The notes under the pieces: model-generated
Seen by the model: the letters and a program-made list of their open reading frames with translations, nothing else
Database searches by the model: none
Told to the model about the DNA's origin: nothing
Assembly (NCBI GenBank): GCA_018063245.1
Contig: JAGPBS010000011.1
Location: 1-45,422, forward strand
Length of the DNA stretch: 45,422 nt
Source: Alphaproteobacteria bacterium
Lineage (GTDB): Bacteria; Pseudomonadota; Alphaproteobacteria; JAGPBS01
Reading direction: 5' to 3'
Program-made: the position numbers and the translations under genes
Shown here: piece by piece, positions 24,562-33,776 of the stretch
How the letters are laid out: every line of letters starts with the position of its first letter
How positions within the stretch are numbered: position 1 is the first letter of the stretch

Positions 24562-27500
24562 TTAGTTTTGCGCAGCTTTAAACAGCCCGATCCTGACAAA
24601 TTCTTCAACTGTTTCACCAATATCAAGATCAAACTTCTTTGCAATCAATTGCACAAAGCTTGATGGCTTAAAATAAGTGAAGAAAATTTGCATAGCCTCT
24701 TGCTTGTCCAGGGCAACAAGATGCTCATAAAGCACCTGTGTATGAGCATCAAAGTAAACCTTTGTTGATCCCAACAGGTCCTTACCAAGCAAGTTACGGA
24801 GATAGAACCCTTGATGTGAGGCTTGCTGAATCTCTCCACGAACGCCCGCTATCTGCTTCATCATGACATTGTTTCCTGAGAACATCTTTTCAATCTCCTC
24901 GGCCAAAATCTCGCAGATCACTAATTTTGACTGATCATGAGGCAAGTCAACAAGACGTGACTCTGGAGCTGGAGCTGCCCCTTGACCGTATCTGCATGAA
25001 GCTGGCAATACATTCAAATAATATCTACCAATTCCATCTGATTTCCCTGTCGGACAAAACATAATGGATCCAAGCATTTTAATAAAGGTCATTTCACGGT
25101 CAGAAAAATCATCTCCTTGATTTCTTGTCTCTGACAGGGAGTCTATATAGGCGGCAATTGCGAAAAATCGTGCTGTAACAATTGGCACAATTGCATCTTG
25201 ATCTCCTTCAAAAGAGAGATGACGCGCTAAAAACTGATCAAACACCGCATGCTCTTCTATCTCTGCAAAGCTAAGACCTGTAAGCTCTTTCACTTGATCA
25301 GTCAAGCCTTCTTCTGAAGCAAATCGGGCCTTTAAAACTGAGAGATGACGATCTAGAAAGTCAGGTGATACTTTTGGTAACTGTCCGGCTCGAATGACGA
25401 TCTCTTTCATTTCGGATCCAAAAAAGGTAGGATTAAAAGACAAAGAATAACCATTTAATATTTCTATGCTCGGGTTCATATTGTCCCAATTTATAGGCTC
25501 TGCTCTCTTTGCTTCTAATCTTTGGAAAATGTGATAGGGATTCAGCGGATCGCTATTTGCGCTTAAGAGCAGAATGGAGGTTCTGATCGCGAGCTGAACA
25601 ATCTCATGCTCTTCATTAAGACCTAAGGATCCTGCGCCGCGCCTTGCAATAAAGTCAGCCAATTGCCTGACTTTCTCTTTATTAGGATTATGCTGCATTT
25701 GGTCACGCCAGTAATTTATTAATTGCTCTATTTCATCCCTAAAAAATCTAGCTACAAACAAAGCAATATCAGATTGAACCAATCTCTCAAAATATATTGG
25801 ATCATTCATATGAATATCAGATAATTCTCTAACAGCCCGCTGAGCCATCTCAAAGGGGAGCGCATCAATACATTGCATAACAGCAAGACGCTTTTTATAG
25901 AGATGAAGGACACCTGTAGGAATTGGCTTCTCTCCTGTGGAATCAAAGAAAACAGCCTCCATACCTTTCCATTCAATCCGATCGAGACATCCGTGATAGG
26001 CACTCAAAAACATTTGACCCTCTTCTGAGTCTATTACCTCTTTATATGTCTGCATAGCTCTTATCTTCAATGCCAGTTCGTAACCATCATTTGAAGGTCC
26101 ATTCAAATGATGGTTAACATCTCTCTGATCATTTTCAGAAATCGATATCAAAGCATCCACAACTGCTTCATGACCATAGGGCATCCTTGAGCATAAAGAT
26201 AGAACACGTTCCAAAACCACCTCTCTTTGGTCAAGCGGTTGCTTTAGAAGTGTTATTACAACACTCAATCGAGTGCTATGATGAGGAATAGCTGAAATAA
26301 GCCTGTATAATTCGTCTGAAATCCGAGCAATATCTTCCAAAGATATTTGCTTTAATAGATCTTCACAGACTTTATGAAAAACCTCTGCATCTTTGATACC
26401 TCCTAAAAGCCTTTCGCCAAGAACAATCAAATCACGACGCCTCTCCATCGGAACCTTCGCTAAAGCCACAAAAATCCAAGAATGACCATGAGTCAATGCT
26501 CTGATATAAGGAAAGACAAGCCTAAAAGTCTCCGCTCTTTCAGAGTCAGGAATAGACAGAAGTCCAGTGAGAGTCAAAGCGCGACCTACCACACCCCTTT
26601 TTGTCATCCCATTCATATAAGGTGCTACCACTGATAAAAGATCAAGCCTTTCTTCAGGGGTACAATTTTCTATGGCTTGAATCAGACGTGGAATCTCTTC
26701 ATCATCTAGCCTAATATTAACGAGAAATTGGTCTAATAAAGGAAAAAATTCTCGCAACTGCTTAACATTCATCCCTTTCATCAAAGCTGAGCAATTCGGA
26801 TTTTTCAGATCTCTGATAGAAGAAAAAACCAAATCAATTGCTTCGTCTAAGTTTTCAGGCTCTATCGCCAGCAAAACTGAAAGGATATCTACCAAATCAG
26901 AAAAAAAGCTTACATTGTTTACCAAATTTGGCTTCACCTTATCAAGAAGTGTGGCCACCTTCTCAAGAGGGTAATTCAATAGATCTCTGAGAACAACCTG
27001 CCTCTTTTCAGAGAGTGTCCCAGGAATGAAACCCAAATAAGTGAAACCTGCATACTGAACTCCTGTCCCTTCTAATTTCATAGATATCATCTCAAAAAAT
27101 GCACGAATCGTTTGATGATCTATCCCTTTCAGAATAATGAGCAAAGCGCATAGATCATCAAGAGGCCTCCCCTTCAGAAGCTGCCTTAAATCATTTATCA
27201 GAACGAAAGAGGATCCCCATTGTGATGGAGGCGTTTCATTCCAGACCCTTAATACCCGAGTCAGATCAAAGTCCCTAAGGCGCAGCTGAGAACAATTCGC
27301 CTTGAAAACCTTGATCATCAATTCACGCATCTTACCTGAGAATTGAGAAAGAGTCGTGATCAAAAGACTAAAGGTTCTCTTTTGTATCTCTGAGACAAAA
27401 GGCAAAAACTGAAGCATATCTCGGGTGACCGGCACAATTTTTTCCTCATCAGTTCTATTTAATTCTACAATGATTGTGTTTAAATCTGTCACGACTTTTG

Positions 27501-28380
27501 ATAATCCTGGATGACCACTCAACAACTCCAATGCCGCGACAACTTTTTCTTTTTTAGATGAAGACACGCGCATCAGCTCCTTGAGGATAAAAACCCCTTT
27601 TTGCATCAAAGGTATGGCACAATCAATAATCTGGATTAATTCCTCTTTGTTCAGACGCAACCTGAGTAAACCATCATAAATATCATTTACTAGTTTCCCA
27701 CTATTTTCTCCAACCTTCCCTAATTTTTGGAACAAGTGAGTCACCACTTGCCCCATCACTTCAACTTGTGATTTTGAGAGACGTGGCATAACGTTTAGAA
27801 ATCTATTCCCAGAGTAAAATGCGCCCTCATAATCATTCACCTCACCAAGAATACAAATCGTATTAAATGCCACGGTGAGCTTTGCGAGCCTATTTTTTGA
27901 AGGAATCAACTCAATATTGCATAACAAAGTATATGTATGTCTTTGTAAATCTATACGTTGATCAAAAGTATTAACGATACTATCACAGAATTCATCTAAA
28001 ATCGTCAAGAACTTGGCTCTTTCACTTGACTCAAAGCTCTGAATTAAGCTGAAAATGAGGTCAGCTGGCTGTTTTTGATCAGCCTTTACCTGATATCCAT
28101 CCCAAAAACCGTTACCCATTTTTTCTGAAAATGCGTTTAAATCACAAAGGTCAGCCTCAGGGATCAAGGCCAAAATTTGATCATAATAAAATTGGCTTTC
28201 TGCATCTCTCTCTTCGCTTTCTTCAACCGATCTGTCCATCAGATCGATATCCATCGGATCGAATGCTTGAGCTGTTGCCCTATTGAGAGGTACTGCTTGT
28301 GCCGGTTGAGGCATAGGCTGAGCTGGTGAAACAGGAGCAGCATTTATATTAGGCTGTAATGGATTAAAATTGGACATCAT
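24562..28380 (-). CDS. Giant hypothetical protein A, paralogue of the gene at 28507
   Basis: 1272 aa, no family recognised. The N-terminal 45 residues are Pro/Ala/Gln-rich and probably disordered. The remaining residues are almost all amphipathic helix with periodic Leu/Ile, suggesting a long alpha-solenoid. There is no signal peptide or membrane helix. Residues about 55-245 and the last 250 or so are nearly identical to the neighbouring paralogue, while the middle has diverged. Near the C-terminus both share a C-x-TGKSDGIGRYYLNVLP segment (Cys1109 here), the best candidate for a catalytic or binding site. Size, tandem duplication and lack of homology to housekeeping proteins suggest a host-interaction protein, but this is inference. 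Confidence 0.8.
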   Translation of the reverse strand: MMSNFNPLQPNINAAPVSPAQPMPQPAQAVPLNRATAQAFDPMDIDLMDRSVEESEERDAESQFYYDQILALIPEADLCDLNAFSEKMGNGFWDGYQVKADQKQPADLIFSLIQSFESSERAKFLTILDEFCDSIVNTFDQRIDLQRHTYTLLCNIELIPSKNRLAKLTVAFNTICILGEVNDYEGAFYSGNRFLNVMPRLSKSQVEVMGQVVTHLFQKLGKVGENSGKLVNDIYDGLLRLRLNKEELIQIIDCAIPLMQKGVFILKELMRVSSSKKEKVVAALELLSGHPGLSKVVTDLNTIIVELNRTDEEKIVPVTRDMLQFLPFVSEIQKRTFSLLITTLSQFSGKMRELMIKVFKANCSQLRLRDFDLTRVLRVWNETPPSQWGSSFVLINDLRQLLKGRPLDDLCALLIILKGIDHQTIRAFFEMISMKLEGTGVQYAGFTYLGFIPGTLSEKRQVVLRDLLNYPLEKVATLLDKVKPNLVNNVSFFSDLVDILSVLLAIEPENLDEAIDLVFSSIRDLKNPNCSALMKGMNVKQLREFFPLLDQFLVNIRLDDEEIPRLIQAIENCTPEERLDLLSVVAPYMNGMTKRGVVGRALTLTGLLSIPDSERAETFRLVFPYIRALTHGHSWIFVALAKVPMERRRDLIVLGERLLGGIKDAEVFHKVCEDLLKQISLEDIARISDELYRLISAIPHHSTRLSVVITLLKQPLDQREVVLERVLSLCSRMPYGHEAVVDALISISENDQRDVNHHLNGPSNDGYELALKIRAMQTYKEVIDSEEGQMFLSAYHGCLDRIEWKGMEAVFFDSTGEKPIPTGVLHLYKKRLAVMQCIDALPFEMAQRAVRELSDIHMNDPIYFERLVQSDIALFVARFFRDEIEQLINYWRDQMQHNPNKEKVRQLADFIARRGAGSLGLNEEHEIVQLAIRTSILLLSANSDPLNPYHIFQRLEAKRAEPINWDNMNPSIEILNGYSLSFNPTFFGSEMKEIVIRAGQLPKVSPDFLDRHLSVLKARFASEEGLTDQVKELTGLSFAEIEEHAVFDQFLARHLSFEGDQDAIVPIVTARFFAIAAYIDSLSETRNQGDDFSDREMTFIKMLGSIMFCPTGKSDGIGRYYLNVLPASCRYGQGAAPAPESRLVDLPHDQSKLVICEILAEEIEKMFSGNNVMMKQIAGVRGEIQQASHQGFYLRNLLGKDLLGSTKVYFDAHTQVLYEHLVALDKQEAMQIFFTYFKPSSFVQLIAKKFDLDIGETVEEFVRIGLFKAAQN

Positions 28381-28412
28381 AATTTCCTTTATTTAAATAT
28401 ATCGTTTAGGCG

Positions 28413-28441
28413 GTAATATCTTGTGCATTATGAACAGACAA
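28413..28441 (-). promoter_or_regulatory. Possible promoter of giant protein A
   Basis: On the minus strand TTGTCT (28441-28436) and TATTAC (28418-28413) are 17 bp apart, 33 bp before the start. A moderate match only. Confidence 0.35.
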
Positions 28442-28451
28442 TAGATCATTG

Positions 28452-28481
28452 ATTGAATAAAATCAATATTTTTTATTCAAT
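28452..28481. terminator. AT-rich hairpin between the giant genes
   Basis: ATTGAATAAAA (28452-28462) and TTTTATTCAAT (28471-28481) form a perfect 11-bp inverted repeat with an 8-base loop, 26 bp after the stop of giant gene B. It may end that transcript. GC content is too low for a confident intrinsic terminator. Confidence 0.4.
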
Positions 28482-28506
28482 AGAAAATAAAATCCCAATA
28501 ATATTT

Positions 28507-31500
28507 CTATATTCCCCTAAACAGCCCGATCCTGACAAATTCTTCAACTGTTTCACCAATATCAAGATCAAACTTCTTTGCAATCAATTGCACAAAGCTT
28601 GATGGCTTAAAATAAGTGAAGAATATCTGCATAGCCTCTTGTTTGTCCAGGGCAACAAGATGCTCATAAAGCAGCTCTGTATAAGGATCAAAGTAAACCT
28701 TTGTTGATCCAAACAGGTCCTTACCAAGCAAGTTACGGAGATAGAGCCCTTGGTGTGAGGCTTCCTGAATCTCTCCACGAACACCAACTATTCTTTTCAT
28801 CATAGCATTGCTTCCTGAGAACATCTTTTCAATCTCCTCAGCCAAAATCTCGCAGATCACTAATTTTGACTGATCATGAGGCAAGTCAACAAGACGTGAC
28901 TCTGGAGCTGGAGCTGCCCCTTGACCGTATCTGCATGAAGCTGGCAATACATTCAAATAATACCTACCAATTCCATCTGATTTCCCTGTTGCACACAACA
29001 TAATTGAGCTAAGCATTTTGATAAAGGCCATTTCCTGATCAGAAAAATCATCTCCTGAGTTTTTTGCCTCTGACAAAGTGTCTATGTAGGCTGCAATCGC
29101 TATGAATCGCGCAGTGATAATCGGCACAATCGCATCCTCACCTCCTTCAAAAGAAAGATGGCGCGCTAATAGTCGATCGGCAAGCGCCTTCTCTTCTATA
29201 TTCTCAAAGCTATAACCTGTAAGCTCTTTTACTTGATCAATCAAGCCTTCTTCTGTGGCAAATCGGGATTTTAAAGCTGAGAGATGACGCTCTATAAAGT
29301 CATGTGATACTTTTGGTAACTGGCCGACTCGAATGACAATCTCTTTCATTTCTGATCCAAAAAAGAAAGAATTGAAAGACAAAGAATACCCATTTAATAT
29401 TTCTATGCTCGGGTTTATATTGCCCCAATTCATAGGCTCTGCTCTCTTTGCTTCTAATCTTTGCAAAATATTATAGGGATTTTTCAGATCGCTATTTGCG
29501 CTTAAGAGCAGAATGGAGGTTCTGATCGCGAGCTGAACAATCTCATGCTCTTGATTAAGACCTAAATCCCCTGCAAACCTTGAAATACAGCCAGCCAATC
29601 GCCTAATTTCCTCTTGATCAGGATTGTGCCGCAATTGATCACGCCAGTCATTTATTAATCGATCCATTAAAGCATCTAAAGACTCTTCAACATCTTCCAA
29701 AACTATATTTTTCAAGAAAATTTCACAGAAATTATAAAAAAGCGCTCCATTTCTAATACACCCCATAGGTCCTTGACCAATAAACATCACATGATTGCGT
29801 CTGATCATTGGCACCTTTGCTAAAGCAAGAAAAATTGATTCATGATGAATCGTTTCTTTATCGATATAAAGCAAAACAAGCTTGAGAGTCTCTACTCTTT
29901 CTGCGGCAGGAATAGATAAAAGCCCTTTGAGAGCACCAAAAATCCCCAACGATGGTATATAAGGTAAAACCGCACTTAAAAGGTACATTTTTTCTTCAGG
30001 GTTACAATTTTCTAAGACCTGCACAAAATTATCCACTCCGATATCTCTGCCCGTAACACTCTGTAAAACACATTTCAATAATGGAACAAATTCTCGCAAT
30101 TGAACAATAGTCATACTCTTCATCAAAGCTGAGTGACTCACATTATTGAGATTTTTGATGGAGGAACAAATCAAATCAATCGCCTCGCTCAAATTTTCAG
30201 GCTCTATGGTCAGCAAAGTTGAGAGGATATCTACCAGATCAGAAAAATAGTCTAAATTATTTTCTAAAAATGGCTTCAACTTATCAAGAAGAGCTTCCAC
30301 CCTTTCAATAGGATGGTTAAATAGGCCTTTGAGCACGACCTGTCTTCTTTGAGAAAGTGACCCAGGCATGGAAGCAGAATAAGTAAAACTTGCATACTGA
30401 GCGTTTGTTCCTTCCAATTTTATAGACATCATCTCAAAAAATGTACGAATAGACCGATGATCAATCCCTTCCAAAATAATGTGCAAAGCGCATAGATCAC
30501 TAACAGGCCTCTTCAGAAGCCCGCTTAAATCCCTTGCCAGCACCAGAGAAGATATCCATTCTGATGGAGGTGTTTCATTCAAAAAGTTCAATAGACTCGA
30601 AAGATCAAAAGCCTCAAGACGCAGCTGAGGAAAATTCGCCTTCAAAAACATAATCATCGATTCGCGCATCTCACTTGAAAATTGAAGGAGATTCTCAATC
30701 AAAGAATAAGGATTACCCTGATCTATTTTTGAAACAAAAGACAAAAATTGAGCAATCACCTCAATTTCTTCCTCATCAACCATAGATAATCCTAGAACAG
30801 CTTTTGATAAATCTGGATAATCACCCAGCAAAATCAATCCCGTGACAACTTTTTCTCTTTTAGATGGGGCAACAGTCATGAGATATCTAAAGATAGAAGC
30901 ATCTTTTGATATAAAAGGTGAAGCAAGATCAATAACCTGGATTAATCCCTTTTTACCCTCACGAAATTGAAATAAACCATCATAAATTTCATTTACTAGT
31001 TTCCCACTATTTTCTCCAACCTTCCTTAATTTTTGGAACAAGTGAGTCACCACTTGCCCCATCACCTCAACTTGTGATTTTGAGAGACGTGGCATAACGT
31101 TTAGAAATCTATTCCCAGAGTAAAATGCGCCCTCATAATCATTCACCTCACCAAGAATACAAATCGTATTAAATGCCACGGTGAGCTTTGCAAGCCTATT
31201 TTTTGAAGGAATCAACTCAATATTGCATAACAAAGTATATGTATATCTTTGTAAATCTATACGTTGATCAAAAGTATTAACGATACTATCACAGAATTCA
31301 TCTAAAATCGTCAAGAACTTGGCTCTTTCACTTGGCTCAAAGCTCTGAATTAAGCTGAAAATGAGGTCAGCTGGCTGTTTTTGATCAGCCTTTACCTGAT
31401 ATCCATCCCAAAAACCGTTACCCATTTTTTCTGAAAATGCGTTTAAATCACAAAGATCAGCCTCAGGGATCAAGGCCAAAATTTGATTATAGTAAAATTG

Positions 31501-31779
31501 AGCTTGTGCATCTCTTTTTTCATCCGATCTGTCCATCGGATCGATTGCTTGAAGCATAACATCAACTTTCTGACGTTTTGCTTCATAATCTGGCTGATCT
31601 GCTTTCCGTTTGATAATTGACACCTCAACAGCCTTTACAGCTTGATCTTGAGTATTGACAGCGCGAGGTACCGCAACTAGATCCGGACTGGGGTTAGGAT
31701 TAGGATTCGGGGCATTTCCCTTGCCGACTGGATCGATTTGTAAATTTTCTTGTGGGTTGAATGGATTAAAATGAGCCAT
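28507..31779 (-). CDS. Giant hypothetical protein B, paralogue of the gene at 24562
   Basis: 1090 aa from the ATG at 31779 (AAGGA 9 bp upstream; a GTG two codons earlier is possible). No family recognised. It has a disordered N-terminus with NPNPNPSP, then a basic stretch KRK...KRQK (residues 57-71) that resembles a bipartite nuclear localisation signal and is absent from paralogue A. The helical body follows paralogue A closely, except that about 190 residues present in A (between LEDI and NYWRDQ) are missing in B (LEDV to NDWRDQ). The C-terminal C-x-TGKSDGI segment is kept (Cys929). Its predicted promoter is separate from that of A. Function unknown; effector-like. Confidence 0.8.
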   Translation of the reverse strand: MAHFNPFNPQENLQIDPVGKGNAPNPNPNPSPDLVAVPRAVNTQDQAVKAVEVSIIKRKADQPDYEAKRQKVDVMLQAIDPMDRSDEKRDAQAQFYYNQILALIPEADLCDLNAFSEKMGNGFWDGYQVKADQKQPADLIFSLIQSFEPSERAKFLTILDEFCDSIVNTFDQRIDLQRYTYTLLCNIELIPSKNRLAKLTVAFNTICILGEVNDYEGAFYSGNRFLNVMPRLSKSQVEVMGQVVTHLFQKLRKVGENSGKLVNEIYDGLFQFREGKKGLIQVIDLASPFISKDASIFRYLMTVAPSKREKVVTGLILLGDYPDLSKAVLGLSMVDEEEIEVIAQFLSFVSKIDQGNPYSLIENLLQFSSEMRESMIMFLKANFPQLRLEAFDLSSLLNFLNETPPSEWISSLVLARDLSGLLKRPVSDLCALHIILEGIDHRSIRTFFEMMSIKLEGTNAQYASFTYSASMPGSLSQRRQVVLKGLFNHPIERVEALLDKLKPFLENNLDYFSDLVDILSTLLTIEPENLSEAIDLICSSIKNLNNVSHSALMKSMTIVQLREFVPLLKCVLQSVTGRDIGVDNFVQVLENCNPEEKMYLLSAVLPYIPSLGIFGALKGLLSIPAAERVETLKLVLLYIDKETIHHESIFLALAKVPMIRRNHVMFIGQGPMGCIRNGALFYNFCEIFLKNIVLEDVEESLDALMDRLINDWRDQLRHNPDQEEIRRLAGCISRFAGDLGLNQEHEIVQLAIRTSILLLSANSDLKNPYNILQRLEAKRAEPMNWGNINPSIEILNGYSLSFNSFFFGSEMKEIVIRVGQLPKVSHDFIERHLSALKSRFATEEGLIDQVKELTGYSFENIEEKALADRLLARHLSFEGGEDAIVPIITARFIAIAAYIDTLSEAKNSGDDFSDQEMAFIKMLSSIMLCATGKSDGIGRYYLNVLPASCRYGQGAAPAPESRLVDLPHDQSKLVICEILAEEIEKMFSGSNAMMKRIVGVRGEIQEASHQGLYLRNLLGKDLFGSTKVYFDPYTELLYEHLVALDKQEAMQIFFTYFKPSSFVQLIAKKFDLDIGETVEEFVRIGLFRGI

Positions 31780-31817
31780 GATCACGAGTCCTTAAATAAA
31801 AATATTGCTTGGTATAG

Positions 31818-31846
31818 ATAATAATAGTGTTGATGATACCTTACAA
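31818..31846 (-). promoter_or_regulatory. Promoter of giant protein B
   Basis: On the minus strand TTGTAA (31846-31841) and TATTAT (31823-31818) are separated by 17 bp, about 40 bp upstream of the start codon. A good sigma70-like match. Confidence 0.5.
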
Positions 31847-31929
31847 CATATAACTCATTTAATCAATATAAAATAAGTTTTTTTTAATAAAATATTATTA
31901 AAAAAAACTCCACTTCTTTTTCTCCCCGC

Positions 31930-32006
31930 CCTCTCCTACGCCATCCGTCTACGCTGAAGCTACGACGAAACGATGGCTTCGGAGCAATAGGCCGCACGAG
32001 GATGAC
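31930..32006. repeat. R4 repeat fragment
   Basis: Contains CCTACGCCATCCGTCTACGC and an inverted GACGAAACGATGGCTTC, close to the sequence at 44876-44925, and ends in GAGGATGAC like the R3 repeats. It lies in the 310-bp gap between the giant gene and the AbiE cassette. Confidence 0.6.
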
Positions 32007-32019
32007 AAAAGTTAGATAC

Positions 32020-32049
32020 TCAAACAGCATGCTGGAGCATGTCGGGCGA
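32020..32049 (-). repeat. att-like duplicate of the ABC-F gene 3' end (distal copy)
   Basis: On the minus strand these 30 bases encode SPDMLQHAV plus a stop, exactly the C-terminus of the ABC-F protein whose real 3' end is at 33777-33806. The four base differences are all at third codon positions and silent. Upstream of the Ser codon the similarity ends. Together the two copies bracket the AbiE cassette. Confidence 0.85.
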
Positions 32050-32061
32050 GACAGAAAATTC

Positions 32062-32089
32062 TTGACTAAGTTTAAAAATATGATATATT
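32062..32089 (+). promoter_or_regulatory. abiE promoter, probably giving a leaderless mRNA
   Basis: TTGACT (32062-32067) and TATATT (32084-32089) are 16 bp apart. The start codon of abiEi begins at 32097, where transcription should start, and no ribosome-binding site precedes it. Confidence 0.55.
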
Positions 32090-32096
32090 CTAAATT

Positions 32097-32864
32097 ATGA
32101 GTATAGAAAAAAGATCAAAAATAAACCTTCTTATGAGTCATATGCCAAAAAATGGTATCATGACAAGCTCAGCCTTGCATCAATTAGGCATCTCTGATCA
32201 ACTCAAGAAAACCTACATCAAATCAGGTTGGCTGCGAAACATCGGCAAGGGCGCTGTATCCAGATTTAATGAAATACCTTCATTTTATAGCGCTATCAAT
32301 GCGATTCAAAATCAATTACACCTACCCATACATGTGGGTGGACGATCAGCTCTCAGCCTTCATGGACGCTCACACTACATTAGACTAGGCAAAGAAACGT
32401 TTTTTTTGTTTGGGTTGAAAAATATCAAACTCCCTTTATGGTTTAAAAATTACACATGGGATCCTGAGTTTATTTATATGACAACAGATTTTATAAACAA
32501 AAATCTGTACACTGAAAACATAACACAGGATGGATTTTCAATCGTTGTTTCTTCTCTTGAAAGAGCTATTATGGAAGCTCTATTCTTAATCCCAAAATAT
32601 CAAGGCACATCAGAAGCTTTTCACCTGCTTGAAGGCTTAGTGGATATTCGCCCTCAAGTCGTTCAAGAGCTCCTTGAAAATTGTCGCTCTATAAGAGTAA
32701 AACGATTATTTTTACTCCTCGCAGAGAAGGCGAACCTACCTTGTGTTAAAGATTTAGACTTACGCAGAATAAATCTAGGTACCGGAAAATTATCTCTTGC
32801 TAAAAATGGATTTTACAACCATAAATACAAGATCGTTGTTCCCAAGGACTTAGAAAATGAGTGA
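32097..32864 (+). CDS. abiEi: AbiEi-type antitoxin of a type IV toxin-antitoxin system
   Basis: A 255-aa protein with a predicted N-terminal winged-helix (residues about 5-60, including GIMTSSALHQLGISDQLKKTYIKSGWL). An AbiEi-family body follows (HVGGRSALSLHGRSHY near 79 and SLERAIMEALFLIP near 152). It should repress the operon and counter the AbiEii toxin; AbiE systems abort phage infection. The stop overlaps the toxin start by eight bases (ATGAGTGA), so they are translationally coupled. It is read from what looks like a leaderless transcript. Confidence 0.88.
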   Translation: MSIEKRSKINLLMSHMPKNGIMTSSALHQLGISDQLKKTYIKSGWLRNIGKGAVSRFNEIPSFYSAINAIQNQLHLPIHVGGRSALSLHGRSHYIRLGKETFFLFGLKNIKLPLWFKNYTWDPEFIYMTTDFINKNLYTENITQDGFSIVVSSLERAIMEALFLIPKYQGTSEAFHLLEGLVDIRPQVVQELLENCRSIRVKRLFLLLAEKANLPCVKDLDLRRINLGTGKLSLAKNGFYNHKYKIVVPKDLENE

Positions 32865-33768
32865 AAAGTTTCAAAATCAAGTAAAAATATTATTGAGAAT
32901 TCTACCATACATCGCACAAGACAGTGATTTCGGCCTCAAGGGTGGCACCGCCATTAATTACTTCTATCGAGACATGCCGAGATTGTCTGTTGATATAGAC
33001 CTTACCTATTTGCCACTTGATAACAGGCAGGATACTTTATTTCACATCAATGAAAAATATAAAGCCTTTGCAAAAAGAATCTCCGAAACCGCCCCTGACT
33101 TGGCACCCAAATTCATTTACGATTCAGAACAACGCGTTAAACGCCTTGATATCTACAAGGGGCAAGATTTTGTTAAAATTGAAATTAATCATGTTGTGCG
33201 AGGAACGATCTTCGGAGCAGAACAAAAATCAATCTGTCAATCGATTCAGACACAATTTAAAAGCTTCGTCAATATGCCTGTTGTTTCTATTGGTGACCTT
33301 TATGGTGGAAAAATTTGTGCCGCCCTTGATCGCCAACACCCAAGAGACCTATTTGATGTCAAATTATTATTTGAAAACGAAGGATATACACCTGAAATCC
33401 ACAAAGGCTTCCTTTATTTTCTGATCAGTCATAAAAGACCGATATCTGAACTCGTAAAACCAAATTTACTGAACATCGATAGCATATATTATTCAGAATT
33501 TATAGGCATGACTGTAGAGACAATACCCTTAGCCGATCTTTATAACGCGAGAGACCAGCTCCTTGATAAAATTCACAACAATCTCACAAATGATAAAAAG
33601 GAATTTTTGATCTCTTTAAAACAGGGCGAACCAAAATGGGAGTTATCAGGAATACCAAATATTGAAACATACCCATCAGTGCAATGGAAGCTTATTAACA
33701 TCAGGAAAATACCAGCATCCAGACAAAAACCTGCCCTTGACGACTTAAAGCGAAAGCTATCCTTTTAA
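32857..33768 (+). CDS. abiEii: AbiEii-type nucleotidyltransferase toxin
   Basis: A 303-aa protein of the nucleotidyltransferase (DUF1814) family. The polymerase-beta-like motifs are intact: GGTAIN at residues 29-34 and SVDIDL at 44-49, with a probable third acidic position in VKIEINH near 110. A VSIGDLYGGKICAALDRQHPRDLFDV stretch near 145-170 is typical of the family. Family members transfer nucleotides to tRNA or other targets and arrest growth. It is the second gene of the AbiE operon and ends 8 bp before the ABC-F stop on the other strand. Confidence 0.9.
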   Translation: MSEKFQNQVKILLRILPYIAQDSDFGLKGGTAINYFYRDMPRLSVDIDLTYLPLDNRQDTLFHINEKYKAFAKRISETAPDLAPKFIYDSEQRVKRLDIYKGQDFVKIEINHVVRGTIFGAEQKSICQSIQTQFKSFVNMPVVSIGDLYGGKICAALDRQHPRDLFDVKLLFENEGYTPEIHKGFLYFLISHKRPISELVKPNLLNIDSIYYSEFIGMTVETIPLADLYNARDQLLDKIHNNLTNDKKEFLISLKQGEPKWELSGIPNIETYPSVQWKLINIRKIPASRQKPALDDLKRKLSF

Positions 33769-33776
33769 CCACCCCC

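Noticed and set aside
28507-31779. Giant protein B as a pseudogene because of the missing 190-residue block
   Set aside because: The reading frame is intact throughout, the ends remain highly conserved, and a separate promoter is visible, so it looks like a functional variant.
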